Shown here: one piece after another, positions 52,983 through 62,176 of the stretch
Layout: each line of letters begins with the position of its first letter
Position numbering within the stretch: the first letter of the stretch is position 1
From: Salinimicrobium flavum
Lineage (GTDB): Bacteria; Bacteroidota; Bacteroidia; Flavobacteriales; Flavobacteriaceae
Assembly: GCF_042684505.1 (NCBI RefSeq)
Contig: NZ_JBHULT010000009.1
Location: forward strand, 62,001-126,000
Reading direction: 5' to 3'
Length of the DNA stretch: 64,000 bases
Position numbers and translations under genes: made by a program
Notes under the pieces: model-generated
Databases searched by the model: none
What the model saw: only the letters and a program-made list of their open reading frames with translations
Told to the model about the DNA's origin: nothing

Positions 52983-54240
52983 GATAATTGTATTGATATT
53001 GCTTTTTGTCACTTTCCCGGCCTCCTCCCAGGAAATCCTGACCCTTGGGGAGTGCTATGACCTCGCAGAAGAAAATTATCCTTTAGCCAGTCAGATCTCA
53101 CTTCTGGAAGACAAGACTGCCCGTGAACTGGAGGTAATCCAGAAAGATTACCTGCCAAAAATAGATTTAAATGCGAAAGCAAGTTATCAGTCAGATGTTA
53201 CAGAGATCCCCCTGGATTTTGGGGAACAAAGTCTTGAAACAGTTGACAAAGACCAGTACCGGGCTACCCTGGATGTTGAACAGTTGATCTTCAATGGCGG
53301 CAAGATAAATACCCGGAGTAAACTTAAAGAGTTAGAGTACAGGTCGCAGGCACAAGAGGTAAGGATCTCTCTTTACCAAATAAAGAAAAGGATCAACAGG
53401 TATTATTTCGGGATCCTGCAGCTTAGGGAGCAAATGGCGCTTCTGGACTCAAAACAGGAGGTCCTGGCTGAGAGAGTAGATGAACTGCAATCCCAGGTAA
53501 AATACGGTACGGCTTTACCTGCTTCTGAGGACGTCTTAAAAGCTGAAATATTAAAAGTTAAACAACAACAGGATGAGGTGGAATCCCAGCTTCACACAGC
53601 CTTAAAAAGTCTCTCTGCGTATATAGCCAGACCCGTAGACACTACGACCGTCCTGGAATTACCTGATCAGGGAATGTATATTCAAGGGGAAGGATCGCGG
53701 CCTGAGAACGAGTTCTTCGACCTCAAAGAAAAAGAACTGGACGAAAACAAAAACCTTCTTTCAAAAAATCTTTATCCCAACATTTATGGTTTTGCCCAGG
53801 GAGGCTATGGTAAACCCGGATATAATTTCCTTGATAATTCATTTCAGGATTTTTACATGGTGGGAATAAAACTGAACTGGAATGTATTTGACTGGGGAAA
53901 GGTTAAAGAACAAAAAAGATCCCTCGACATTTCAAAGGAGCTGATAGATGCAGAGAGAGAGAGTTTCAATTTCAATAATAATATTGAACTGGAGGAAGCG
54001 GACAGGAACATTATCAAAATCCAGAATATGCTGGTTAAGGACAGGGAAATCATTGAATTACGCGAGGGAATAGTCGAAACAGCCAATTCACAACTTAACA
54101 ACGGGGTGATCACCCCTTCAGAATACCTCACCGAATTCAACAATTTATACGAAGCAAAAATAAACCAACAACTCCATGAGATAGATCTTGAAATGGCGAA
54201 AGCAGATTACAAGGTCATAAAAGGAAATACTGAAAATTAG
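52975..54240 (+). CDS. TolC-family outer-membrane efflux protein
   Basis: The protein has 421 residues with a signal peptide (ends ASSQ near 18). Two long helical repeats follow with GTALPASEDVLKAE in the first and NGVITPSEYLTEF in the second, the typical OEP turn. It forms the outer-membrane channel of the tripartite exporter encoded by the operon. Confidence 0.93.
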   Translation: MNKIIVLILLFVTFPASSQEILTLGECYDLAEENYPLASQISLLEDKTARELEVIQKDYLPKIDLNAKASYQSDVTEIPLDFGEQSLETVDKDQYRATLDVEQLIFNGGKINTRSKLKELEYRSQAQEVRISLYQIKKRINRYYFGILQLREQMALLDSKQEVLAERVDELQSQVKYGTALPASEDVLKAEILKVKQQQDEVESQLHTALKSLSAYIARPVDTTTVLELPDQGMYIQGEGSRPENEFFDLKEKELDENKNLLSKNLYPNIYGFAQGGYGKPGYNFLDNSFQDFYMVGIKLNWNVFDWGKVKEQKRSLDISKELIDAERESFNFNNNIELEEADRNIIKIQNMLVKDREIIELREGIVETANSQLNNGVITPSEYLTEFNNLYEAKINQQLHEIDLEMAKADYKVIKGNTEN

Positions 54241-54246
54241 ACCAAA

Positions 54247-55140
54247 ATGAAAAAAGGAATTTTAATACTGGCATCATTTACACTTTTAGCTTTTACATCC
54301 TGCAGTGATGAAGATAAAGCTGACGGATATGGCAACTTTGAGGCAACAGAGATCATAGTTTCTGCAGAAGCCCAGGGGAAGATCAAATATTTTAATGTCC
54401 GCGAGGGGGAGAAAATTGATGCCGGGACACAGGTTGCCCTTATCGATACCACGCAACTTCATTGGGAAAAGCAACAATTACTGGCTTCCAAAAAAACAGT
54501 AGCCTCCAGATCTCAGGGTGTTTTTTCACAAATTGATGTACTCAACGAAAAATTAAAAAATGCTCAACGGGAAGAGAAAAGGCTAAGGAACCTTTTCACA
54601 GAAAATGCAGCTACCCAAAGGCAGGTTGACCAGGCTGAAGGAGAAGTACAGGTGATAAAGGAAGAAATAAAGAATGTCGAATCCGGGAATGCCCCTATCG
54701 TAAATGAAAGCCGGTTAATTGACGCCCAGATAGGGAAGATCAATGACCTGATAGAAAAAAGCACCGTTGAAAACCCTATAACAGGTACCGTCCTGGCCGC
54801 ATATGCCGAGCCGGGGGAAATCACAGGGTTCGGAAAACCATTGTATAAAATAGCTGATATGGAATTTCTGACCCTGCGGGTATACATTAGTGAAACCCAG
54901 CTTTCAGATATAGAACTGGGCCAGGAAGTAACTGTAAAGATTGATTCCAAAAAGGAAAATATGAAGTCATTCCCCGGGAAGATAACCTGGATCTCCTCTT
55001 CGGCAGAATTCACCCCCAAGACCATCCAAACCAGGGAGGAAAGAGCAAATCTTGTTTATGGGGTTGATGTAAAGGTAAAGAATGACGGTTCCCTCAAAAT
55101 TGGAATGCCTGCTGAAATGTGGGTGTCCACTGCAGAGTAG
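54247..55140 (+). CDS. HlyD-family membrane-fusion lipoprotein
   Basis: The protein has 297 residues with a lipoprotein signal (FTSC, Cys19). A lipoyl-like half-motif (AQGKIKYFNVREGEKIDAGT), a coiled-coil hairpin (about 70-165) and a second half ending in beta strands (ENPITGTVLAAYAEPGE) identify the periplasmic adaptor. It is 6 bases from the tolC-like gene. Confidence 0.92.
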   Translation: MKKGILILASFTLLAFTSCSDEDKADGYGNFEATEIIVSAEAQGKIKYFNVREGEKIDAGTQVALIDTTQLHWEKQQLLASKKTVASRSQGVFSQIDVLNEKLKNAQREEKRLRNLFTENAATQRQVDQAEGEVQVIKEEIKNVESGNAPIVNESRLIDAQIGKINDLIEKSTVENPITGTVLAAYAEPGEITGFGKPLYKIADMEFLTLRVYISETQLSDIELGQEVTVKIDSKKENMKSFPGKITWISSSAEFTPKTIQTREERANLVYGVDVKVKNDGSLKIGMPAEMWVSTAE

Positions 55141-55158
55141 ATCATTTAAAAAGACAAT

Positions 55159-56094
55159 ATGAGCATCACATTAAATAATATCAGCAAATCTTACAAAAAG
55201 GTCACAGCGGTCGAAGACATCTCCTTTGAGGTGAAACCGGGCGAACTGTTCGGCCTTATAGGACCTGATGGTGCCGGAAAAACAACCCTCTTCAGGATCC
55301 TTACCACGCTGCTTTTTGCTGATAAAGGCGAAGCTACGGTCGCAGGATATGATGTGGTGAAGGATTATAAGGAAATTCGCAAATCTGTCGGGTATATGCC
55401 GGGAAGATTCTCCCTGTACCAGGACCTCACTGTGGAAGAAAACCTTGAGTTCTTTGCGACCATTTTCGGCACTACCATAGAAGAGAATTACGACCTGATC
55501 AAAGATATATATGTGCAGATCGAACCTTTTAAAAAGAGACGGGCCGGAAAACTTTCGGGGGGAATGAAACAAAAGCTGGCACTGTCCTGTGCCCTTATCC
55601 ATAAACCGAAGGTTTTGTTCCTTGATGAACCCACAACCGGGGTAGACCCCGTCTCCCGAAAGGAATTCTGGGACATGCTGAAAAGACTAAATGACAAAGG
55701 AATTACCACCCTGGTTTCCACCCCCTATATGGATGAGGCTGCCCTTTGCGATCGCATCGCCCTCATCCAGGGTGGTAAAATATTAAAGATAGACTCTCCC
55801 TCTAACATAATTGACCAGCATGATAAGGAGATCTTCAATGTAGAAGCAAAAAATATGTACAAATTAATTCAGGATCTGAAAGAGTATCCCGAAAATGAAA
55901 GCGTCTATGCCTTTGGAGAATTTGTTCATTACACCCATTCAAATGAGACCTTCCGTCCTGAAGAATTAGAGCAGTTTTTATCAGAAAGAGGTCATGAGAA
56001 TATAAGTATTAACCCTACATCCCCAAGCATTGAAGATGTTTTTATGGATCTGGCCAGGATGAAGGACATAAAAACCACAGATAATGAAGTCTGA
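55159..56094 (+). CDS. ABC transporter ATPase, YbhF N-terminal-half type
   Basis: The protein has 311 residues. Walker A GPDGAGKT (35-42), LSGGM signature (132-136) and Walker B ending LDEP are intact, but the switch histidine is replaced by Pro189 (STPYMDEA). The same signature and H-loop change are seen in the first half of E. coli YbhF, which is a fusion of two ATPase domains. Here the halves are separate genes with an 11-base overlap. It energises export together with the second ATPase and the two permeases. The C-terminal 90 residues are a typical extension. Confidence 0.94.
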   Translation: MSITLNNISKSYKKVTAVEDISFEVKPGELFGLIGPDGAGKTTLFRILTTLLFADKGEATVAGYDVVKDYKEIRKSVGYMPGRFSLYQDLTVEENLEFFATIFGTTIEENYDLIKDIYVQIEPFKKRRAGKLSGGMKQKLALSCALIHKPKVLFLDEPTTGVDPVSRKEFWDMLKRLNDKGITTLVSTPYMDEAALCDRIALIQGGKILKIDSPSNIIDQHDKEIFNVEAKNMYKLIQDLKEYPENESVYAFGEFVHYTHSNETFRPEELEQFLSERGHENISINPTSPSIEDVFMDLARMKDIKTTDNEV

Positions 56095-56821
56095 AGAAAC
56101 CGTCATAGAGGTAGAAAATCTTACCAAGAAATTTGGTGAGTTCACCGCCGTGAATGAGATTTCCTTTAAGACCTATAAAGGGGAAATTTTTGGTTTCCTT
56201 GGAGCGAATGGTGCAGGGAAGACCACCGCGATGAAAATGCTCATCGGGATCTCAAAGCCTACCTCCGGTGAGGCTTCTGTGACCGGTTTGGACGTGTATT
56301 CCCAACCTGACAGGATCAAGCGGAATATTGGGTATATGAGCCAGAAATTCTCCATGTATGATGATCTCACCATCAAAGAGAACATCACTTTTTTCGGGGG
56401 AATCTATGGTTTGGAGCGAAAAACGATAAAAACCAAGATTCAGGAAATCATTGAAAGTCTTGGATTGGAAGATGTGGCTAATAAACTGGTAGGGGCGCTC
56501 CCTTTGGGTTGGAAGCAAAAACTGGCTTTTTCAGTGGCTTTACTCCATGAACCCAAGATCGTTTTCCTTGATGAACCCACGGGAGGGGTAGATCCCATTA
56601 CCCGTCGCCAGTTCTGGGAATTGATCTATAAACAGGCTTCCCAGGGAACTACCATATTCGTCACTACCCATTACATGGATGAAGCTGAATATTGTGACCG
56701 GGTTTCCATAATGGTGGAGGGAAAAATAGAAGCACTTGACACCCCGAAAAATTTGAAAAAGGAGTTTGGGGCCAATTCAATGGATGGGGTATTCCTGAAA
56801 CTGGCAAGGAATGTCGAATAA
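56084..56821 (+). CDS. ABC transporter ATPase, YbhF C-terminal-half type
   Basis: The protein has 245 residues. Walker A GANGAGKT and Walker B LDEP are intact and the switch His196 is present (TTHYMDEA), but the signature is degenerate: LPLGWKQ (139-145) instead of LSGGxxQ. In E. coli YbhF the second domain has the same LPLGW string. With the partner at 55159 it would form one canonical and one degenerate ATP site. It is followed after 39 bases by the permeases. Confidence 0.93.
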   Translation: MKSEETVIEVENLTKKFGEFTAVNEISFKTYKGEIFGFLGANGAGKTTAMKMLIGISKPTSGEASVTGLDVYSQPDRIKRNIGYMSQKFSMYDDLTIKENITFFGGIYGLERKTIKTKIQEIIESLGLEDVANKLVGALPLGWKQKLAFSVALLHEPKIVFLDEPTGGVDPITRRQFWELIYKQASQGTTIFVTTHYMDEAEYCDRVSIMVEGKIEALDTPKNLKKEFGANSMDGVFLKLARNVE

Positions 56822-56860
56822 GATCATAAAGTAAAGAACACCCATATATAAATAACTTTT

Positions 56861-57967
56861 ATGAAACGTTTTATCGGGTTTGTAAAAAAGGAATTCTATC
56901 ACATATTTCGTGATAAACGCTCCATGTTTATTCTTTTTGGAATGCCCATAGCCCAGATCCTTCTCTTCGGATTTGCCATAACCAACGAGATCAATAACGT
57001 GGAAATTGGCATCCTGGATAAATCAAAAGATCACGAGACCCTTCAGATCATAGACAAAATAAATGCCTCTGGCTACTTCACCATAGAAAATGTAGTAGAC
57101 AATGAAAACGAGATAGAAGCCGTCTTTAAAAAAGGGGAAGTTAAGGCCTTCCTGGTCTTTGAAGAAGGTTTCGCCGAAAACCTGCACGCCCTCCACCTCG
57201 CTAAAATCCAGGTGATCACCGATGCTACAGAACCTAATACGGCCAATACCATTGTAAATTATGTGCAATCTATCATTCAACATTACCAACAGGAATTGAA
57301 CAGCACATCGGCCCCCGGGGTTCAAATAGACATTGAGACACGAATGTTCTATAACGCAGAGCTTAAAAGTGTTTTCAATTTTCTGCCCGGGGTCATGACG
57401 GTTATCCTCATGCTCGTATCTGCAATGATGACCTCTATTTCCATAACCCGGGAAAAGGAACTGGGTACCATGGAGATCTTACTGGTTTCTCCCCTGAAAC
57501 CGGTACAGGTAGTTGTGGGAAAGGTTTTCCCTTACATCTTCCTTTCCATCATAAACGCGTTGGTCATTCTTATCCTGGGGGTAACCATTTTTGGAATGCC
57601 TATAGAAGGTAGTTTGATCCTGCTGGCTTTCGAAACCGTGCTGTTCATTATTACTGCCCTGGCACTGGGAATCCTGATCTCCACCATTGCCGAAACCCAA
57701 CAGGCAGCCATGATGATCTCCCTGATGGGATTGATGCTGCCCGTGATCCTGCTATCAGAATTCATCTTCCCTATTTCCAGCATGCCTGCTTTGCTGCAGT
57801 ATATCAGCCACTTTATTCCTGCCAAATGGTTTATCATCATTCTGAAAGGGATAATGCTGAAAGGGGTCGGACTGATTTATCTGTGGAAGGAAACAGTGAT
57901 CCTGGTGGCTATGGCTGTTTTTCTGATTGGACTGAGTATCAAAAAATATAAAATAAGGTTAGAATAA
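56861..57967 (+). CDS. ABC-2 type permease (YbhS-like)
   Basis: The protein has 368 residues: an N-terminal membrane helix (about 21-40), an extracytoplasmic domain (about 45-170), then five or six helices. The REKELGTMEILLVSPLKP segment is the conserved cytoplasmic coupling loop of this family. It shares one base with the next permease (TAATG). Substrate unknown (drug, lipid or fatty acid). Confidence 0.92.
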   Translation: MKRFIGFVKKEFYHIFRDKRSMFILFGMPIAQILLFGFAITNEINNVEIGILDKSKDHETLQIIDKINASGYFTIENVVDNENEIEAVFKKGEVKAFLVFEEGFAENLHALHLAKIQVITDATEPNTANTIVNYVQSIIQHYQQELNSTSAPGVQIDIETRMFYNAELKSVFNFLPGVMTVILMLVSAMMTSISITREKELGTMEILLVSPLKPVQVVVGKVFPYIFLSIINALVILILGVTIFGMPIEGSLILLAFETVLFIITALALGILISTIAETQQAAMMISLMGLMLPVILLSEFIFPISSMPALLQYISHFIPAKWFIIILKGIMLKGVGLIYLWKETVILVAMAVFLIGLSIKKYKIRLE

Positions 57968-59088
57968 TGAAGACCATTAGTTATATCGTACAGAAGGAGT
58001 TCCGGCAAATATTCAGGAATAAAGGAATGTTACCCATCATCTTTGTTCTTCCCTTATTGCAATTGATAATTCTGTCTAATGCAGCCACCTTCGATATTGA
58101 AAATATCAAATTCTCCTATGTTGATCATGACAGGAGCTCAACCTCGAGGGCTCTGGTAGAGAATTTTGAAGCCTCTGCCTATTTTAATATTCTTCACTCC
58201 TTCCCTTCCCATACACAAGCTTATGAAGCCATGGAAAAGGGAGAAGTAGATGTCATCCTGGAGATCCCTACCAATTTTCACACCCGGCTTATCAGGGAAC
58301 AGCAAGTTGATCTGGGAGTATATATCAATGCAATAGACGGCTCAAAAGCAGGAGTAGAAAGTGTTTATATCAATCAAATCATTAAAACCTTCAACAGGAA
58401 CATTGCAATCAACACAACCGGCTTTGATCCCCTGGAAAATAAAAAAATTGAAGTTTTGACCGTCCCCTCTTTCTGGTACAATAATACCCTTAACTACAAG
58501 ATCTTCATGGTTCCTGGGATCCTGGTCCTCCTGGTCACCATGTTGACCCTTTTCCTTTCGGGGATGAATATTGTTCGGGAAAAAGAGATAGGCACCCTGG
58601 AGCAGATCAATGTGACCCCTATAAAAAAATACCAGTTCATAATAGGAAAGCTGTTTCCATTCTGGGCCCTTGGTTTACTTATCATGACCATAGGTCTTTT
58701 GATCTCAAAGATCATTTTTGCAGTGCCTATGATTGGGAGCATTCCGCTTATTTACCTTTTTACCACTATTTACCTCCTGGTGATCCTGGGAATGGGATTG
58801 TTTATTTCTAATTATACCGAAACCCAGCAACAGGCTATGTTTATTGCCTGGTTCTTTGTTGTCATTTTTATTTTGATGAGCGGCCTCTTTACCCCCATAG
58901 AGAGTATGCCTGATTGGGCCCAAAAAATTACCCTCCTGAATCCCATCAGGTATTTTGTCGAAATAATCAGAATGGTAATGCTCAAAGGATCGGGCTTTAT
59001 AGATATCATACCCCAGCTAACCATCATTTCGGGATACGCCCTGGTAATGAATGCCCTTGCGGTATGGAGTTATAAGAAGACAAATTAG
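57967..59088 (+). CDS. ABC-2 type permease (YbhR-like)
   Basis: The protein has 373 residues and the same architecture as the upstream permease, with REKEIGTLEQINVTPIKK as the coupling loop and a FTPIESMPDWAQKI hairpin near the end. The two permeases would form a heterodimer with the two ATPases. This is the last canonical exporter gene; envelope-modifying genes follow on the same strand. Confidence 0.92.
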   Translation: MKTISYIVQKEFRQIFRNKGMLPIIFVLPLLQLIILSNAATFDIENIKFSYVDHDRSSTSRALVENFEASAYFNILHSFPSHTQAYEAMEKGEVDVILEIPTNFHTRLIREQQVDLGVYINAIDGSKAGVESVYINQIIKTFNRNIAINTTGFDPLENKKIEVLTVPSFWYNNTLNYKIFMVPGILVLLVTMLTLFLSGMNIVREKEIGTLEQINVTPIKKYQFIIGKLFPFWALGLLIMTIGLLISKIIFAVPMIGSIPLIYLFTTIYLLVILGMGLFISNYTETQQQAMFIAWFFVVIFILMSGLFTPIESMPDWAQKITLLNPIRYFVEIIRMVMLKGSGFIDIIPQLTIISGYALVMNALAVWSYKKTN

Positions 59089-59118
59089 GTTTGAAAAAAC
59101 CCACTTATTGAAAAAAAA

Positions 59119-59508
59119 ATGAGCAAAATGAAACTAAAATATCTATTGAGCCTTGTAGCCGTGATATTCGGGTTGGTCACTATTTTTGCCAGTAGCTCGG
59201 TTCTGTTCGGATATTCTGATGTTCTCGAAAAAGAAGGAAATTTCCCCTCCTTTATTCTTTGGGTGAATCTTCTTACCGGTCCGCTCTATCTGCTGGCTGC
59301 AGCCGGATTATTTTATTCCAAAAGATGGACGTTACCCGTGCTAACAGGCATCTTATTACTTCTGATTGTCAACCTTGGTTTTTTAATCCTGTTAATTACC
59401 ACCGGCCAGGACTATGAACTGGAAACCCTGGGAGCCATAGCAGTAAGAATAGCTCTAACCAGTGTTCTTACCTTCTTTGCATTCAATAAATCTACAATAA
59501 ACATATAA
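59119..59508 (+). CDS. Four-helix membrane protein
   Basis: The protein has 129 residues with four predicted membrane helices (about 8-30, 45-63, 70-95, 105-124) and no charged loop of note. There is no recognised family. It lies 30 bases after the permease and 2 bases before the DUF2141 gene, so it belongs to the operon. It may assist the exporter or act on lipids. Confidence 0.65.
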   Translation: MSKMKLKYLLSLVAVIFGLVTIFASSSVLFGYSDVLEKEGNFPSFILWVNLLTGPLYLLAAAGLFYSKRWTLPVLTGILLLLIVNLGFLILLITTGQDYELETLGAIAVRIALTSVLTFFAFNKSTINI

Positions 59509-59510
59509 AA

Positions 59511-59966
59511 ATGAAAACAATCAAAATAACACTATTGTCGATACTGGGAATTTTCATATTTGGATCCTCAAGAGCACAGACCCCTCAGGAGAATCTTTAT
59601 TCCCTCAAGGTAGAAGTAGACAATTTCAGGAACTCCAAAGGTGTCGCCCAATTTGCACTTTACAACCGGGATGGAACCATCCCCGACGAGAAACTGAAAA
59701 AATACTTTAAAAAAGAAGTTTGTAAGATCGAAGATGGCAAATCATTCGTCGTTTTTGAAGATCTTCCCAAGGGACGTTATGCGGTCACCATCCTTCATGA
59801 TGAAAACAATAATGCGGAAATTGACAAAACCTTATTTTTTCCAAAAGAAGGCTTTGGCCTGACTAACTTCGATAAAATTTCCCTTTCAAATCGCCCTGAT
59901 TTTTCAAAAGCCAGCTTTGAACTTTCTAAAAATGCCGTAAAAAAAATTAAGCTTATCTATAAATGA
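59511..59966 (+). CDS. DUF2141 family exported protein
   Basis: The protein has 151 residues with a signal peptide (ends SRAQ near 22). The DUF2141 pattern is visible as GVAQFALYN, DLPKGRYAVTILHDEN and GFGLTN. It is a periplasmic beta-sandwich of unknown function. The stop overlaps the phospholipase start by 4 bases (ATGA), so the two are coupled. Confidence 0.9.
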   Translation: MKTIKITLLSILGIFIFGSSRAQTPQENLYSLKVEVDNFRNSKGVAQFALYNRDGTIPDEKLKKYFKKEVCKIEDGKSFVVFEDLPKGRYAVTILHDENNNAEIDKTLFFPKEGFGLTNFDKISLSNRPDFSKASFELSKNAVKKIKLIYK

Positions 59967-60868
59967 AAATCAAAGTTTTGACAGGAGTTTTCCTGTTACT
60001 ACATATCATCTCATTTGCCCAGGATAAATTAGATACCTTACCTAAACTGGATCTGACCAAAATAGCTTTGGTAAACCAGAGTGATAGTTATGTTACATTT
60101 CCAACCGATATTGGAAACCTTGAACCGCTCATTTTTGAAGCGAATGTAAATCCAAATTTTGTTATCAGGGAAAGGGCAGATTCAAAATTGATGGCCATCC
60201 TTACCCCTCAGATCAGGTTAAGGATGTACAACAAAGAATCCTATCCCGTGCAAACCCCCAGCTATATACCCCAGATTTCTATTTACCACCTGCTTTCTGA
60301 AACAGGGCCGCTAAAAAAAACTTCGGTTTTCGGAAAAATCGCACATCATTCTAACGGGCAGGACGGTAGTTTCTATAAAGACTCAACCTTAACGGAGATC
60401 AATTTTGAAACAGGAAATTTCGCTACTAATTTTATTGAACTTGGAATTCTCAGAAGCTTCTACAACCAGAAGCGAAATGCCTTAAGATTCTTCAAATCGT
60501 CAGTTGAATTTCACCCCTCGGGATGGATGCTTCCTGAGATGCGAGGCACCTACAGCGGCCTGAGGTGGCACAATTCCTTACTTGCCTATAAACTCCCTGT
60601 GGATAAGCTCTTTTTTTCTGAAAGCAGAAGGGCCAGTTTTTCGGTAAAACTTGAAACCACTTTAATGCTTGATCAGATCAATGATTGGGACCTGCTTGAT
60701 CTGAACAGACTTAATGCCGCTTTGACCGTTTACTACCATCCAAAATTCCTGGAAGATATAGGATTATTCGTCCAGTTCTATAAGGGCAGAGATTATTATA
60801 ACATTTACTATCACAACGACAACTCCACTATTCGCTTCGGACTCATGACCGAAATTTTGAGGTTTTAG
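59963..60868 (+). CDS. pldA: Outer-membrane phospholipase A (PldA/OMPLA type)
   Basis: The protein has 301 residues with a signal peptide (ends SFAQ near 20) and a barrel of amphipathic strands. The catalytic segment AHHSNGQ gives His128 and Ser130, corresponding to HESNGR (His142, Ser144) of E. coli OMPLA. OMPLA removes misplaced phospholipids from the outer leaflet. It lies at the end of the YbhFSR-type exporter operon, behind DUF2141. That suggests envelope-lipid maintenance induced together with efflux; this is inference. Confidence 0.85.
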   Translation: MKIKVLTGVFLLLHIISFAQDKLDTLPKLDLTKIALVNQSDSYVTFPTDIGNLEPLIFEANVNPNFVIRERADSKLMAILTPQIRLRMYNKESYPVQTPSYIPQISIYHLLSETGPLKKTSVFGKIAHHSNGQDGSFYKDSTLTEINFETGNFATNFIELGILRSFYNQKRNALRFFKSSVEFHPSGWMLPEMRGTYSGLRWHNSLLAYKLPVDKLFFSESRRASFSVKLETTLMLDQINDWDLLDLNRLNAALTVYYHPKFLEDIGLFVQFYKGRDYYNIYYHNDNSTIRFGLMTEILRF

Positions 60869-60935
60869 TCTCATGGAAAGGAAGTGCAGCGACTTAAAAA
60901 AATGAGCTAATGTAAATATCTAAAACAGAAGGAAG

Positions 60936-61136
60936 ATGAAATTGTATTATATAGATACCGAAAAAACACTCTTTGGAGAAAACGAGGTACATGAAGAAGG
61001 TTGTCATCGTTTACCTAAAAAAGAAAAGCTGGAATACCTGGGAACTTTTGCCAGTTGCCACACAGCGGTAAAAATGGCCAGAGGTCAATTCGAAGATGTC
61101 ACAGGCTGCTACTTATGTAGCTGTCATTGTAGTTAG
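60936..61136 (+). CDS. Small Cys/His-rich protein of Bacteroidota type
   Basis: The protein has 66 residues with the pattern VHEEGCHRLP (N-terminal), LGTFASCHTAVKMA (helix) and C-terminal GCYLCSCHCS. A similar H-x(3-5)-C...C-x-x-C arrangement is known from small zinc-bound domains, so a metal site is plausible. A GGAAG purine run lies 5 bases before the ATG. It is separated from pldA by 67 bases and could be the last gene of that transcript. Confidence 0.65.
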   Translation: MKLYYIDTEKTLFGENEVHEEGCHRLPKKEKLEYLGTFASCHTAVKMARGQFEDVTGCYLCSCHCS

Positions 61137-61265
61137 ATTTGTAAATTAAGCTTCCAGATACATTTGAAATAAAAATTGGAAAAAAGATTGAAATTGCTTT
61201 ATAGTTCTTTCCCCGATATTCCTGCAATACAAATTAGATCAAGCCTGTTCCTTATTAGCTAAATA

Positions 61266-61293
61266 AAAAATGCCGACCTGAGCCGGCATTTTT
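61266..61293. terminator. Bidirectional hairpin terminator
   Basis: AAAAATGCCG (61266-61275) is perfectly complementary to CGGCATTTTT (61284-61293) with an 8-base loop, and both arms supply T-runs. It sits between two converging genes (ends at 61136 and 61308) and serves both strands. Confidence 0.9.
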
Positions 61294-61307
61294 CATGTTC
61301 TGGAATT

Positions 61308-62159
61308 TTAGAATTCCAGTTCAAAATAAAGATCACTTTCAGAGTTGGATTCAGATACATCTTTTCCCATTATGGTTTCCCCCTCATCGTTTATTAGTTT
61401 TAGATTAATTTTCCAGTAACCTGTCATCGTGAGAGACAATTTGCCTTCATATAATTCTGAAGTGGCATTATATACCAGGTCTTGATTATTCGGAGAGCTG
61501 TGATTGTCCATACCGGGCATCCTGGGATCTACTGTTATAGAATAATTTTCTACCAACGGAAAATCCATCAAATTCTCCATTTTGTAAAGCACTGCCGTAA
61601 AATCATTAATCCCTATTTCCGGAGCTTTGGGATTTACATAGGCAAGGATATACTTATTATCATCATTTCCCAAAAAGACCTGTAGTTTCTTTTGATCCTC
61701 ATTAGGTTGAAGTACAGTTATTTCATAGGTGTCAGTGATGACTTTTCCATTGATTTTAAAGGTTAATTCCAGATCCCAATATTCAGTCTCATTTCCTGGC
61801 ATTTGGAACACAATTGTTCCCGAATAAACAGAGTTGCTCTCTGAATTATCCAGGGTACTGTGAGGTGCAGAGTGCTCTTTGGTTTCCATATGCATAAGGG
61901 GCATCCAGGAAACTTCTGCATTGGTAAGGTATTCATTGTTTGCCAAATCCTTTATACGAACGGATATTTCATTATATCCCACCTCAAGATTAAGTTTGTC
62001 TGAATAGAGTTCCAAAGAATATTCTTCAGCCGTAAATTCATAGATCTTTTCAAGGCCCTCAACAGGATTGGGTTCAAAAACCGGGTCACTATCATCTGAA
62101 CAGCCGGTGAATAACGTTACAATAATAATCAGTGTGTAAAAATATTTGAGTGTTTTCAT
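61308..62159 (-). CDS. Lipoprotein with two YtkA-like domains
   Basis: The ATG at 62159 gives 283 residues with a lipoprotein signal (FTGC, Cys20). Two copies of a YtkA-like beta-sandwich are suggested: the first with MPLMHMETKEH, the second with DPRMPGMDNHSS and LSLTMTGYWKINLKL. The Met/His-rich loops resemble copper-binding CopC/YtkA-type proteins. It lies 17 bases after the TonB-receptor gene, in one operon, so it may receive copper from it. The TTG at 62180 is a less likely start. Confidence 0.72.
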   Translation of the reverse strand: MKTLKYFYTLIIIVTLFTGCSDDSDPVFEPNPVEGLEKIYEFTAEEYSLELYSDKLNLEVGYNEISVRIKDLANNEYLTNAEVSWMPLMHMETKEHSAPHSTLDNSESNSVYSGTIVFQMPGNETEYWDLELTFKINGKVITDTYEITVLQPNEDQKKLQVFLGNDDNKYILAYVNPKAPEIGINDFTAVLYKMENLMDFPLVENYSITVDPRMPGMDNHSSPNNQDLVYNATSELYEGKLSLTMTGYWKINLKLINDEGETIMGKDVSESNSESDLYFELEF

Positions 62160-62176
62160 TTTTCTGTGTGTTAAAT

